Shown: one piece after another, positions 8,088 to 17,210 of the stretch
Layout: every line of letters begins with the position of its first letter
Numbering within the stretch: the first letter of the stretch is position 1
Assembly: GCA_021801125.1 (NCBI GenBank)
Contig: JAJYYI010000002.1
Coordinates: 1-48,816, forward strand
Source of the DNA: Deltaproteobacteria bacterium
Lineage (GTDB): Bacteria > Desulfobacterota > Binatia > Binatales > Binataceae
Direction of reading: 5' to 3'
DNA: 48,816 nucleotides
The notes under the pieces: generated by a model
What the model saw: only the letters and a program-made list of their open reading frames with translations
Told to the model about the DNA's origin: nothing
The model's database searches: none
Translations under genes and position numbers: made by a program

Positions 8088-9695
8088 ATGAAGCCAAGGT
8101 CTTGCGCCAGAAGGAGGCGCTCGCCTGATGCAGGCGGGTCGCGCTACGTTTTCGCCGCGCTGCTGCTGGCCGGCAGCTGCCTGATTTTGACTGCGTGCGG
8201 GCGAGCGCGAGAGAACGCGCCGCCGGCGGATTGGCTACGCGTCGAGATCGAAACGTCGCCTTCCACGCTTGATCCTCGCTACGCGACCGACGTTATCTCC
8301 TCGCGAATCGGAGAGTTGATATACGAGTCTCTAGTCAAAGCGGACTCGCGGGGCGGGTTCGAGGGGGATCTCGCGCAAAGCGTTGAGCGGTCCGGTCCCA
8401 CCCGCTGGATATTTCACTTGCGACGCGACCGGCGCTTCAGCAACGGCGCGGCGGTGACCGCGCGAGACGTCAAGTACACTTACGATTCGGTGATGGCGCC
8501 CGCGTCGCTCTCGCTCAAGCGCGGCAGTCTAGCTGCCTTGGCGCAGGTCGAAGCGCTCGATGACGCAACGGTTTGCTTCACGACCAAGCGCCCGCTCGCG
8601 GCAACCCTGGAACTCGCCACACTAGGGATCATACCCGCCGGCACACCCGCAGCCGGACCGCGCGGTTTGCCCCCAGCGGGGTCGGGACCGTTCAGGCTTG
8701 CGCGTTTCGTGCGCGATCAGGAGGTGGCGCTCGATCGTAATCCGTGGTGGACAGGTTCGGCGTCGCCGGTGGCCGGGATCGCGTTCAAAGTGACACCAGA
8801 CGCGATTGTTCGCGCGCTCGAACTAATCAAGGGCGTCGGCGATTTCGGCGAAAATAATATTCCGCCGCAAATGTTGAGTTACTTGCAGGTACACGCCTCG
8901 CTTCGCGTCTCGCGCTTTGCTGGCGTCGGCTATCAGTACCTTATCTTTAACTTTCGCGACCCTCGTCTTCGCGACCTGCGCGTAAGACGCGCGATCGCGA
9001 TGGCTATCGACCGGCAGGCGATTGTCAATTCCATCCTGGCGCGGACCGCGCGCGTAGCGACAGGGATGCTTGCGCCGGAGAACCAGGCGTACGAGCCTGA
9101 CGTAATGACATATCCCTATGACCCAGGCGCCGCGGAGCGGTTGCTCGACGAAGCCGGATTCAAAAGGTCCGCCGGTGACCGTGCCGGAATCCGATTTACG
9201 CTCGTCTACAAAACCACCGGCGACGAGGAGCGTAGGAATCTGGCGCAAGCATTCCAGGCGATGTTAGCGAAAGTGGGTATCCGGCTCGACGTGCGCACCA
9301 ACGAGTGGGCAACCTTTTACAGCGACATCCAACACGGAGACTTCGATATCGCCTCGCTCGCTTGGGTAGGAATCAACGATCCTCATCACTATTACACCGT
9401 GTTCGACTCCAAGATGACCCCGCCTCGCGGCTCAAACCGCGGCTATTATTCCAACGCCAAGATGGATGAATTACTCGAGCGGGCCGAGGTCGAAATGGAC
9501 CCACAAGCGCGTCGGCTAATCTACGGTCAGGTTCAGAAACTCGCCGCTTCGGACTTGCCCTACGTCTCGCTATGGTGGCAAGACAACGTAACGGTAATGA
9601 ATCAGCGCGTGCGCGGCTTCGTGCCCTATCCGAACGGTAGTTGGCGCTCATTCGCGACTATCAGCGTTGACGGCGAACCCGAGGCGTCTAGATAA
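8088..9695 (+). CDS. ABC transporter substrate-binding lipoprotein, family 5 (peptide/nickel type)
   Basis: This 535-residue solute-binding protein of the DppA/OppA family has a lipoprotein signal (LILTAC-G). The mature part contains 'PSTLDPRYATDVISSRIGELIYESL', 'RWIFHLRRDRRFSNG' and 'AIAMAIDRQAIVN', all typical of the family. The ligand could be a peptide, nickel complex or other small molecule. The start is uncertain: the ATG at 8088 gives a long arginine-rich n-region, while the good ribosome site AAGGAGG (8111-8117) points to an ATG at 8128 in a different frame that stops after 18 codons. One missing base between 8131 and 8144 would join them. Two permease genes follow directly. Confidence 0.9.
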   Translation: MKPRSCARRRRSPDAGGSRYVFAALLLAGSCLILTACGRARENAPPADWLRVEIETSPSTLDPRYATDVISSRIGELIYESLVKADSRGGFEGDLAQSVERSGPTRWIFHLRRDRRFSNGAAVTARDVKYTYDSVMAPASLSLKRGSLAALAQVEALDDATVCFTTKRPLAATLELATLGIIPAGTPAAGPRGLPPAGSGPFRLARFVRDQEVALDRNPWWTGSASPVAGIAFKVTPDAIVRALELIKGVGDFGENNIPPQMLSYLQVHASLRVSRFAGVGYQYLIFNFRDPRLRDLRVRRAIAMAIDRQAIVNSILARTARVATGMLAPENQAYEPDVMTYPYDPGAAERLLDEAGFKRSAGDRAGIRFTLVYKTTGDEERRNLAQAFQAMLAKVGIRLDVRTNEWATFYSDIQHGDFDIASLAWVGINDPHHYYTVFDSKMTPPRGSNRGYYSNAKMDELLERAEVEMDPQARRLIYGQVQKLAASDLPYVSLWWQDNVTVMNQRVRGFVPYPNGSWRSFATISVDGEPEASR

Positions 9696-10616
9696 ATGGG
9701 CAGTTATATCGCGCGGCGGATCTTAGCGCTGTTGCCGGTATCCCTTGGTGTGGTGACCCTGACCTTTGCCGTGATACATCTCACGCCCGGCGATCCGGTG
9801 GTGGCGATGCTCGGGGAAAACGCGGCACCTGCGGACGTCGAGGAAATGCGCCACGCCATGGGTCTCGACCAGTCGTTGCCGCACCAATATTTGACCTTTA
9901 TCACTCGTCTCGCACGCGGCGATCTGGGCAAATCGATCACCTCGGGCGCGTCGGTGACAAACCTTATTATCGAACGGTTCCCCGCTACGCTCGAACTCGC
10001 GGGCGCCGCGCTCGCGGTCGCCGTTTTGCTGGCGGGATCGCTGGGCTTTGTCGCCAGTCTGCGTCCAGGAAGCGGACTCGACTTGGGCGCGATGGGCTTC
10101 GCCGTGCTCGGCGTTTCGGTTCCCCATCTATGTCTGGGACCGTTGTTGATGATCGCCTTCTCGCTGCGACTAGGGTGGTTGCCGCTTAGCGGGAGAGGTG
10201 GTCTCTCCCATCTGGTGCTGCCCGCCGTGACCCTTGGGGCAGGGATGGCGGCGATTGTGGCGCGAATCCTGCGCCAGAGCCTGGTTGAAACCAAAGCGAG
10301 AGATTATATGCGCACGGCGCGCGGCAAGGGATTGAGCGACCACGCGGCGCTGCTGCGCCACGGAGTTCGCAACGCCGCAACTCCGGTAATCACGATGCTC
10401 GGATTGGAGGTGGGCGGCTTGCTCACCGGCTCTATCGTGATCGAACAGATATTTTCGTGGCCCGGGTTGGGACGGCTGATGCTCCAGGCGATCGGCTCGC
10501 GGGATTATCCGCTGGTTGAAGGTTGTGTGCTGGTTTTTTCGCTTTCCTACGTGCTGGTGAATCTGGTCACCGATATGCTCTATGCGCTGGTAGACCCGCG
10601 GGTGAGATTGGGATGA
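9696..10616 (+). CDS. ABC transporter permease, DppB/OppB type
   Basis: The protein has 306 residues and about six membrane segments. It starts 'MGSYIARRILALLPVSLGVVTLTF', the usual first helix of DppB-like permeases, and carries 'HLTPGDPV' and the EAA loop near residue 200 ('DYMRTARGKGLS') that docks on an ATPase. It starts only 1 nt after the substrate-binding gene and overlaps the next permease, so the three are one operon. It would form half of the inner-membrane channel. Confidence 0.95.
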   Translation: MGSYIARRILALLPVSLGVVTLTFAVIHLTPGDPVVAMLGENAAPADVEEMRHAMGLDQSLPHQYLTFITRLARGDLGKSITSGASVTNLIIERFPATLELAGAALAVAVLLAGSLGFVASLRPGSGLDLGAMGFAVLGVSVPHLCLGPLLMIAFSLRLGWLPLSGRGGLSHLVLPAVTLGAGMAAIVARILRQSLVETKARDYMRTARGKGLSDHAALLRHGVRNAATPVITMLGLEVGGLLTGSIVIEQIFSWPGLGRLMLQAIGSRDYPLVEGCVLVFSLSYVLVNLVTDMLYALVDPRVRLG

Positions 10617-11425
10617 GTCGCGCCTGGCGAAATCCGTCGCTGATGATGGGGGGCGTAATCGTTTGCCTCCTTGCGTCACTGGCGTTGCTGGGGCCCTGGC
10701 TGATCGGCGGCGACCCTGTGACAATTAACTTGAACCAGACATTCGCCCCGGCGACCTGGGCGCACCCGCTGGGGTGTGACGCGCTGGGCAGGGACGTGTT
10801 GGTGCGGCTGCTCTGGGGAGCGCGAATTTCCCTTTGCGTCTCAGCCGTTGTAGTAGCGGTCTCGCTGGCTTTCGGCAGCATAATCGGCGGTACCGCCGCT
10901 CTCGCGGGTGGCGTGTTCGACGAGCTGGTAATGCGGCTGATTGACGTGCTGCTTGCGTTTCCGGGGATTCTCTTCGCTTTGGCGCTCGCCGCGATACTCG
11001 GCCCGGGCTTGATTGATCTGACGATAGCGCTGTGCGCTATAGGCTGGACGGGCTACGCGCGATTGGTTCGCGGCGAAGTGCTCTCGCTGCGCGAACGCGA
11101 CTACGTAATCGCGGCGCGGGCGCTGGGCAGTTCCGCCGGCCGTTTGCTCTTGCGCCATCTGCTGCCCGCCCTGGCCGGGCCGCTGATTGTTCGCACGAGC
11201 TTCGGCATCGCAGCGATAATCGTTGCTGAGGCGGCGCTCTCATTTTTGGGCTTGGGCGCGCGGCTGCCTACGCCCACCTGGGGCAATATGCTGGACGAGG
11301 GACGAGCTTTCATGCTGGTTGCGCCGAGTTTAACGGCGGCTCCCGGCGCCGCGATCGGGCTTGCCGTGCTCGGCTTCAATCTGTTCGGAGACGGGTTGGC
11401 TCGCGCGTTAGGCGAGCAGAAATAG
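10613..11425 (+). CDS. ABC transporter permease, DppC/OppC type
   Basis: This protein has 270 residues. It has a hydrophobic N-terminal helix, 'HPLGCDALGRDVLVRLLWGARISL' (the conserved DppC segment before helix 2), an EAA loop 'DYVIAARALGSSAGRL', and 'FLGLGARLPTPTWG' near the C-terminus. The ATG at 10613 overlaps the stop of the upstream permease (ATGA), so I prefer it to an upstream frame start at 10523. No ATPase subunit follows: the next gene is mtnA on the other strand. The importer must borrow ATPases encoded elsewhere, or the operon has lost them. Confidence 0.95.
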   Translation: MSRAWRNPSLMMGGVIVCLLASLALLGPWLIGGDPVTINLNQTFAPATWAHPLGCDALGRDVLVRLLWGARISLCVSAVVVAVSLAFGSIIGGTAALAGGVFDELVMRLIDVLLAFPGILFALALAAILGPGLIDLTIALCAIGWTGYARLVRGEVLSLRERDYVIAARALGSSAGRLLLRHLLPALAGPLIVRTSFGIAAIIVAEAALSFLGLGARLPTPTWGNMLDEGRAFMLVAPSLTAAPGAAIGLAVLGFNLFGDGLARALGEQK

Positions 11426-11466
11426 CTCTGCTCCGCGCAGTCAAGGCAAAAACGGAGCGACGTATC

Positions 11467-12522
11467 TTATGTTTCGGCTTTGCGCTTGGTTAACGCGCTT
11501 TTGAGCGAGGCTAAACCGCGGACTAGTGGTGGACGAATTATTCCGCGCTCGGTAATTATCGCTGTAATCAAATCCGCTGGGGTGACGTCGAACGCAAAAT
11601 TGCGCGCCTTTACCCCGGCCGGCGCAACTCGCTGTCCGTCGATCACTACCAATTCGTCGCTGGCTCGCTCTTCTATAGGAATGTAGTCGCCAGTTGGGCA
11701 ACTGAAATCGATCGAAGATAGCGGCGCGGCGACGTAGAATGGTATATCATGACGGCGGGCTAAGACGGCTAGCGGATAGGTCCCGATCTTGTTGGCGACG
11801 TCGCCGTTGGCCGCCACGCGGTCAGTGCCGACGATCACGCAGTCGGCTCCTCCACGAGCGAGGACCAGACCGGCCATGCTGTCGGCGATTACCGTCACCG
11901 GTATGCGGTCCTTGCGCAGCTCCCATGCCGTCAGTCGCGATCCTTGAAAAAACGGCCTTGTTTCATCGGCGATAACGCTAACTTTCTTGCCGGCTTCACG
12001 TGCGGCTCGAATCACGCCCAGTGCGGTGCCGTAACCAGCCGTCGCCAGGGCTCCGGCGTTGCAGTGCGTGAGTACCACGGAAGGGTCGCCGACCAATTGG
12101 GCGCCGAAGCGGCCAAGCGCGCGATTCGCGGCGATGTCCTCGCGCTGAATGGTGAGCGCTTCGTCGCGAAGGCGCTCGAACAACTCGCGCGGCGGCAAAT
12201 CCAAGCCGGCTTGAAGCGCGCGTTCCATCCGCGCCAGAGCCCAGCTCAGATTCACCGCCGTCGGGCGAGTGGCTTTAAGCTCGCGCGCCACGGCCGCGAA
12301 ACGGCGCAAGGCGCGCGAGCCGTGCGTGCCCTTGAGCCCCAGAACCACTCCCATCGCAGCGGCAACACCGATCGCCGGCGCCCCGCGAATGATCATGTGA
12401 GAGATCGCACGCGCGACGCCGTGATGATCGTGAAAGACTCTAAAGACCTCGCGGCCCGGCAGCAGGCGTTGATCGATCATACGAACGCGATCATTACGCC
12501 ATTCGATGGTGGTTACTGCCAT
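11467..12522 (-). CDS. mtnA: S-methyl-5-thioribose-1-phosphate isomerase
   Basis: This 351-residue enzyme converts methylthioribose-1-phosphate to the ribulose form in methionine salvage. The active-site cysteine (C154, in 'LTHCNAGALATAGYGTALG') and aspartate (D234, in 'GTDRVAANGDVANKIGTY') are both present, along with 'RGAPAIGVAAAMG'. The family start 'MAVTTIEW' fits the ATG at 12522; the open frame extends 37 codons further upstream without family similarity. No other methionine salvage gene is adjacent. It converges on the ABC transporter operon. Confidence 0.95.
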   Translation of the reverse strand: MAVTTIEWRNDRVRMIDQRLLPGREVFRVFHDHHGVARAISHMIIRGAPAIGVAAAMGVVLGLKGTHGSRALRRFAAVARELKATRPTAVNLSWALARMERALQAGLDLPPRELFERLRDEALTIQREDIAANRALGRFGAQLVGDPSVVLTHCNAGALATAGYGTALGVIRAAREAGKKVSVIADETRPFFQGSRLTAWELRKDRIPVTVIADSMAGLVLARGGADCVIVGTDRVAANGDVANKIGTYPLAVLARRHDIPFYVAAPLSSIDFSCPTGDYIPIEERASDELVVIDGQRVAPAGVKARNFAFDVTPADLITAIITERGIIRPPLVRGLASLKSALTKRKAET

Positions 12523-12751
12523 GATCCGCGAGTCAAGGTCAGAAGCGCAACGGAAGTGACTAGAAGCTTTGGATTTCGATCCGCGAGCGTGAGATGAAGG
12601 GCTTGCGAAATAAAGTCCCGGCGAATGATTCATAGCTGCTACTCAAAGATGAGCGTGCAGCCGTAATGCCGCGCTTTCGATTGCTAGAGCGTCGCCATTC
12701 GCCTCTCTTGTTCACGGTCCTTCCAAGAACGAACTCCCGCACGGGTCGCGT

Positions 12752-13129
12752 TCACCCGACGCGTTCGTAGACTCCCCGCGACTTGCGCTTCACAGCTCCG
12801 GCTTCAATCCATCGCGTGATTGCCGCAAATACTTCAGAGGGCCGCTTGTTCTGCAAACCGCGTACAGCCCGAATGTTCGAGGCCTTGAACTGTTTTGGCA
12901 ACTGCGCCAGAACCGCACGCCAATCGGTGCGTCCGCTTTCCTCTTTGAGCTCACGTGTGCTGGCGGTTTGACCAGTCAGCATGCCTAATCTCTGGGCTTC
13001 CCCACGAAGCTGCTCGATCTCGTTCTCCTTCGTCTTTATCTGCTTCAGCACCTGACTAAGCAGCACCCGTGCCTGTTGTTGCATCTGCTTAATGGCCGAA
13101 GATACTTCAGGACCTGCTCGACGTGGCAT
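12752..13129 (-). CDS. Hypothetical protein with coiled coil and winged-helix-like C-terminus
   Basis: I do not recognise this 125-residue protein. Residues 10-50 are strongly helical with heptad-like spacing (AIKQMQQQARVLLSQVLKQI, then KENEIEQLRGEAQRL) and should form a coiled coil. Residues 68-125 (DWRAVLAQLPKQFKASNIRAV, ending in basic VKRKSRGVYERVG) look like a small winged-helix or DNA-binding fold with a lysine/arginine wing. AAGGAG lies 8 nt before the ATG, so expression is likely. It lies upstream of mtnA on the same strand, 229 bp away. A nucleic-acid-binding role is an inference from charge and shape only. Confidence 0.7.
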   Translation of the reverse strand: MPRRAGPEVSSAIKQMQQQARVLLSQVLKQIKTKENEIEQLRGEAQRLGMLTGQTASTRELKEESGRTDWRAVLAQLPKQFKASNIRAVRGLQNKRPSEVFAAITRWIEAGAVKRKSRGVYERVG

Positions 13130-14055
13130 CTGCTAAACTCCTTAAAAAAAGAAGATGCTGAGAGTTATAATCGTAGAGAAATATACCCATACTTATATGC
13201 TGACACAAGCCCATTTCACCTTTTAGCGCTACCGAGCAAGTGGGGATTGTCGAGCGCCAGCGCAATTCAGGCTAGGCAAAAAAACAGACCCCCAAATGTC
13301 AATCACTCAACGCAGCCGAACCTTCTCTCTGTTGCAAGGTAAAGCTACGGAGTTGGCATGGTTGAACTAATGCTGAGTGGTTTGCGGCTGCTAACCGCAA
13401 AGTCGCTAATCACGCGATGTCGTAAACGTCAAGCTCCGCGCCCGTCGGGCCGCAGCAGCAAGTTGTTCGTTGCGTTCGTTCGCGAAGCAAGCTCTGACGC
13501 GGCGAAAGTCATCGCGCGGTCGCGATAGATTTTCCTTGCGCCAACAGGCGAGCTGAAGGCTTTCGCTGGACCGCTGCGCGGGCTAGTTCCTCCAAACCGG
13601 GTTGGGCGCGGGAACTTGTTCGCAAGGAATATCATGGACAGTATATTGCCGGTTCCTGGATTGAGATGAAGCGACGTAATGGGAGCTAGGCCGCGCGCAA
13701 TGCAAAGCCCCGTGGTAGCCGGCGCTGTCGGCTCGCTTATACGGTGGCAAAGGGAAAGCCGAAGCTTAATGAACGCGCCGGGGCCGGCCCCGTTACCTCG
13801 CGTCAGTCGCTGAACCTGACAGAGGTTGACGGTCAGCCTCCCGAAAAGGTCATCGTCAGAATCGTGTTGCAGGCGACAGATAACATTTGCATTTGCCGTG
13901 CGCTTGTATGCTAAGATTATTGCGTTTATAGGCGCACGAAGGCTCGCTCGTTATGGCTGACGCCGAACCCGCGGATTTTTAAGGATAGCGCGCGTACGCG
14001 CGCGCAGGCTGAGACGCACTTGCCGGCGTGGTGCTTTAGACCGAAGGAGCAATGC
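13130..14055. other. Long non-coding region before the RRM gene
   Basis: About 925 bp holds no open frame with recognisable protein character. Visible elements are a 7-bp hairpin TTTGCGG/CCGCAAA at 13381-13401 and a 16-bp perfect palindrome at 13988-14003. A TATGCTAAGAT-like -10 region lies near 13907-13917, probably part of the promoter of the downstream RNA-binding protein gene. The 13429-13635 minus-strand frame (68 codons) has no ribosome site or family features. A non-coding RNA or eroded gene is possible. Confidence 0.5.
13988..14003. repeat. 16-bp perfect alternating purine-pyrimidine palindrome
   Basis: The sequence reads GCGCGCGTACGCGCGC, is fully self-complementary and strictly alternates purine and pyrimidine. 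It lies 52 nt upstream of the start of the RRM gene, probably in its 5' leader. It could form a hairpin in RNA or an unusual DNA conformation, or be a protein-binding site. Confidence 0.8.
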
Positions 14056-14364
14056 ATGTCTCGTAGATTGTATGTCGGTAACCTTGCCTGGGGCGTTAGC
14101 GACCAGGACCTGAAGGATCTTTTTTCGGAGGCGGGTAAAGTCAAAAGTTCACAGGTGATCGTTGACCGAGAAACTAAAAGATCGCGGGGGTTCGGGTTCG
14201 TTGAAATGGAGACCGACGAGGCTGCCGACGCGGCAATAAAAAAGTTCAACGGAAAAGACCTCAAAGGCAGAGCCATTCGCGTCAACGAAGCCCAAAGTCG
14301 AAGCCCTGGTGATGGGTCAGGGGCCGGGTCTCGCCGCGGCGCTGGCGTTCGCGATCGCGGCTGA
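14056..14364 (+). CDS. RRM-type RNA-binding protein
   Basis: This 102-residue protein consists of one RNA recognition motif and a short basic glycine/serine-rich tail. RNP2 is LYVGNL (residues 5-10) and RNP1 is RGFGFVEM (44-51), each with the aromatic residues that stack on RNA. The build is that of the bacterial cold-inducible RRM proteins related to cyanobacterial Rbp proteins. GAAGGAGC lies 6 nt before the ATG at 14056; an in-frame start 12 codons earlier lacks a ribosome site. The long leader with a palindrome may hold post-transcriptional control, a known feature of cold-induced genes, but this is inference. Confidence 0.93.
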   Translation: MSRRLYVGNLAWGVSDQDLKDLFSEAGKVKSSQVIVDRETKRSRGFGFVEMETDEAADAAIKKFNGKDLKGRAIRVNEAQSRSPGDGSGAGSRRGAGVRDRG

Positions 14365-14974
14365 TTGTGGGGTAGGTCGCGAAATGACACCAGGGTTGCG
14401 ATCGTTGCTGCAGGCCTGAGCGGCGTTCAGCAGTCGGTCGAACATAATTCTAGCCTGTCCGACGAGACTGTTATTTATGAACCGCGTCGAAGGGCGGCTG
14501 CCGTCCAAATCCGCGCACGAGAACGTGGACGCAGTCAAAGCCCTGGTTGGGCGCTGTTGAGCCTCCCTAGTGCGCGAAATCGAGTGTGTAACCGAGGAGC
14601 GTGACTATCGAGGCGCCTGCCGCGCGATTTCCTTACACTTCGCTATCGGGTCAGCCGTTGCCCCCGGCATGACCCCGCAGCACCGGACGCTCATTAGTTA
14701 AGAGACAAACGTCCGCTGTCGCCATGCGCCGCGCGTGGGAGCGTTTAATTGTAACCTGGCGACGGTCGCTTACCGGCGGTGGAATCTTTGACCGCGACCA
14801 GATAGGTTTTGCAAGGACGCACGTCAACTAGGGTTTTTGGCGATGCGATCCGCTATCGACCCGCTTGGGCTACTGACGGTTCATCCATGCGTGACAACGC
14901 TACCGTAATGAGAAGCACCACCTTCATTGGTCGTGTGGCAGGCGACAAGGGGTGGTGCGCTGCAACGGTGCGTC
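14365..14974. other. Non-coding region between RRM gene and RNB nuclease gene
   Basis: About 610 bp with only short open frames lacking protein family features. No T-rich terminator hairpin or consensus promoter stands out by eye. The downstream RNB frame opens as far back as 14927, so the right end may be coding if the TTG there is used. Confidence 0.35.
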
Positions 14975-16984
14975 ATGATTGCATCCGCGTGGATTGGATT
15001 TACGGCGGGCAAAGTGGGTATTAATTCGAACCAACGTCTGGCTGGAACCCTAATCGAGTATCTCGATCAGGGTAAGTTGCGCTGCGCGCTGGCCCTGCGC
15101 GAACAGAGCGGTGTGGTGACCGTGCTCGACCAGGGTGGACGGCAAAGGCAGATCAAGCGGGAACTGGTTTTCATCGTTCACGGAGAGCGCAAGGTCGAGC
15201 CGCAGGGCGTGGGCGCAGCTCTAGCAGCGCTGAGCGCCGCACGCGCCGAGTTCGCGTCCGAACTGGATCTTAACCTTCTTTGGGAGGTCACGCGGGAGCA
15301 GAATCGGGGCTTTAGCGCCGGCGAGTTGGCCGAACTGTACTTCGGGCGGCGGTCAACGGTCGCTGAAGCTGTCGTTCTGGAAGCGCTGCTGGGTGACCAA
15401 ATCTACTTTAAGCGGCGCTATTTTGAGTTTCTTCCCCAGGACGCCGAGAGGGTCGAAAGAACCCTGTTGCAACAGCAACGCAACCGCCTGCGCAGCGAGG
15501 CTAACCAGCGTCTGCAGGGTGCAATCCGCCAGCTTTTGGCGGGCGAACCCCTGAGTGAGCATGACGCTCGCGACTCATTAAAGGGCGAGCTTAGTCGGTT
15601 TCTTGAGAACCCGTCCACACGCAGTCGGGAGCTTAGCGCCATGCTGACGCAGGCGCTGGCGGACGTAGACCCCGTCGAGACCGCATTCGAACTGCTTGAG
15701 CGACTCGACGCCAAGCCGGCAGCGCCGCGCTTCGTGGCGGTCGGCGGTCTGCCGCTTGAATTCAGCGCAGGAATCCTGACTGCGGCCAGCCAGAGCAAGG
15801 CGACCGAGCGGCCGCCAGTCGCTAACGGAGTCGTGGTCGCGATCGACGACGAGGAAACGCAGGAAGTCGACGACGCGCTCAGTTGTGAACTGCTGCCGGA
15901 TGGCTCTTATCGGGTCCGCGTGTTCATCGCGCTGGTGGCCGATTGGGTAGAGAAGGGCGGCGTGCTCGATCGCGAGGCCGCTCAGCGCGGTGCTACCGTG
16001 TATCTGCCGGAGGCGACAATTCGGATGCTGCCCGATGAGATTTCGTGTAATCGGGCAAGTCTACTAGCCGGAGTGCCAAGAGCAACGCTGGTGACCGAAG
16101 CGCACCTTGACCCCGCCGGTGAATTGCTTGACGCGTCGCTTTATCCCGCAGCGGCTGTTGTCACCAAGCGGTTGACCTACGACGAGGCTGACCTGATTCT
16201 GGCCGCCGACGAAAGACAGGCCGGCGGCGACGAAGCGCTCGCCACAATGCTGCGCCAGCTAAACGCGCTGGCTTTGCAGCTTCGTGAACGTCGTCGGCGC
16301 GCCGGCGCAGTGCTGGTTCAGCGGCGCGAACTCAAGGTAAAGGTGCGCGATGGCACTATCGATGTGCGCGGGGTTGACGCTGGTGCGCCGGCTCGCCAGA
16401 TGGTCGCCGAGTTTATGCTTTTGAGTAACTTTGTGGCGGCACGCTTTGCCGCCGACCGTCACCTCGCAATTATCTATCGAGTCCAGCCGAACTTTGGTTC
16501 CGAACTTGTTGCTCAGCGTCCGCGTTTATCACTCTATCCCGACCTTCATGTCGGGGTCGGCCTTAAAGTATATGCGCAATTGAGTTCTCCGATCCGCCGG
16601 TACGCCGACCTCGCGCTGCAACGGCAACTGATCGCTGCCCTTGCTTTCGAGGGCGGCGCCGCCTATCGCAGCGACGAGCTGATGGAGGTGCTCGCTAACG
16701 CCGAAAGCGCGGAGTTGGGCGCCAAGGAACTGGAGCGGCGCGCCAAGCGCTACTGGGCTTTGCGATTTCTTGAGGAGAGCCGAGCCGATCAACCGCTGTT
16801 GGCGCGAGCGCTGCGCGCTGGCACTGGCGCCGAGCTGTCGGAGTTTCCGCTTCGGGGCTCGCTGCGTGGGGCTCCGCCGTCGATTGGCGAAATCCCGATA
16901 CTAGTTGCGGTCGCTAAAATCGATCCCCTGCGCGGACATCTCGCGTTTGACTACCTTGGCCCTGCCGCATCTCCAGATCGCTAA
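14975..16984 (+). CDS. RNB-domain ribonuclease (RNase II/R superfamily)
   Basis: This protein has about 669 residues. The RNB exonuclease domain holds the metal-binding aspartate cluster 'AIDDEETQEVDDALS' and the 'SSPIRRYADLALQRQ' signature with its catalytic-site arginines. It should degrade single-stranded RNA 3' to 5'. The N-terminal part, beginning 'LAGTLIEYLDQGKLRCALAL', resembles the small beta-barrel of the short RNB proteins in cyanobacteria and deltaproteobacteria rather than the cold-shock domains of E. coli RNase R, and a C-terminal S1 domain is reduced. The start is unsettled: ATG 14975, GTG 15014 and TTG 14927 are all in frame and none has a good ribosome site. Confidence 0.9.
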   Translation: MIASAWIGFTAGKVGINSNQRLAGTLIEYLDQGKLRCALALREQSGVVTVLDQGGRQRQIKRELVFIVHGERKVEPQGVGAALAALSAARAEFASELDLNLLWEVTREQNRGFSAGELAELYFGRRSTVAEAVVLEALLGDQIYFKRRYFEFLPQDAERVERTLLQQQRNRLRSEANQRLQGAIRQLLAGEPLSEHDARDSLKGELSRFLENPSTRSRELSAMLTQALADVDPVETAFELLERLDAKPAAPRFVAVGGLPLEFSAGILTAASQSKATERPPVANGVVVAIDDEETQEVDDALSCELLPDGSYRVRVFIALVADWVEKGGVLDREAAQRGATVYLPEATIRMLPDEISCNRASLLAGVPRATLVTEAHLDPAGELLDASLYPAAAVVTKRLTYDEADLILAADERQAGGDEALATMLRQLNALALQLRERRRRAGAVLVQRRELKVKVRDGTIDVRGVDAGAPARQMVAEFMLLSNFVAARFAADRHLAIIYRVQPNFGSELVAQRPRLSLYPDLHVGVGLKVYAQLSSPIRRYADLALQRQLIAALAFEGGAAYRSDELMEVLANAESAELGAKELERRAKRYWALRFLEESRADQPLLARALRAGTGAELSEFPLRGSLRGAPPSIGEIPILVAVAKIDPLRGHLAFDYLGPAASPDR

Positions 16985-17024
16985 TCTCCAATGCGTCTGT
17001 GTTGGCGCGCCGCCTCGCCCAAGG

Positions 17025-17210
17025 TCACGCAGGGCTGTCCTGCTCGAGGCGCCAGCGGTCGATTGATTCGACATTAAAGCGCCAATCGCTTCCTACTTTG
17101 AATGCCGGCAGCCGCCCGCGCTTGAGCTGTCGATATATAGTCGAGGGGTGCACCTTCAGATAGATCGAAAGCTCCTTGACCGTCATGACCTTGCTCGCGT
17201 CCGAATCCAT
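17025..17210 (-). CDS. Excisionase-family helix-turn-helix DNA-binding protein
   Basis: This 61-residue protein is almost entirely one MerR/excisionase-type winged helix-turn-helix: 'TVKELSIYLKVHPSTIYRQLKRGRLPAFKVGSDWRF', followed by 'ESIDRW'. These mini-proteins bind DNA; some direct excision of mobile elements and many are orphan regulators. GGGAGG lies about 11 nt before the ATG. No integrase, attachment repeat or phage gene is near, so a regulator is more likely than a true excisionase. It converges on the RNB nuclease gene. Confidence 0.88.
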   Translation of the reverse strand: MDSDASKVMTVKELSIYLKVHPSTIYRQLKRGRLPAFKVGSDWRFNVESIDRWRLEQDSPA

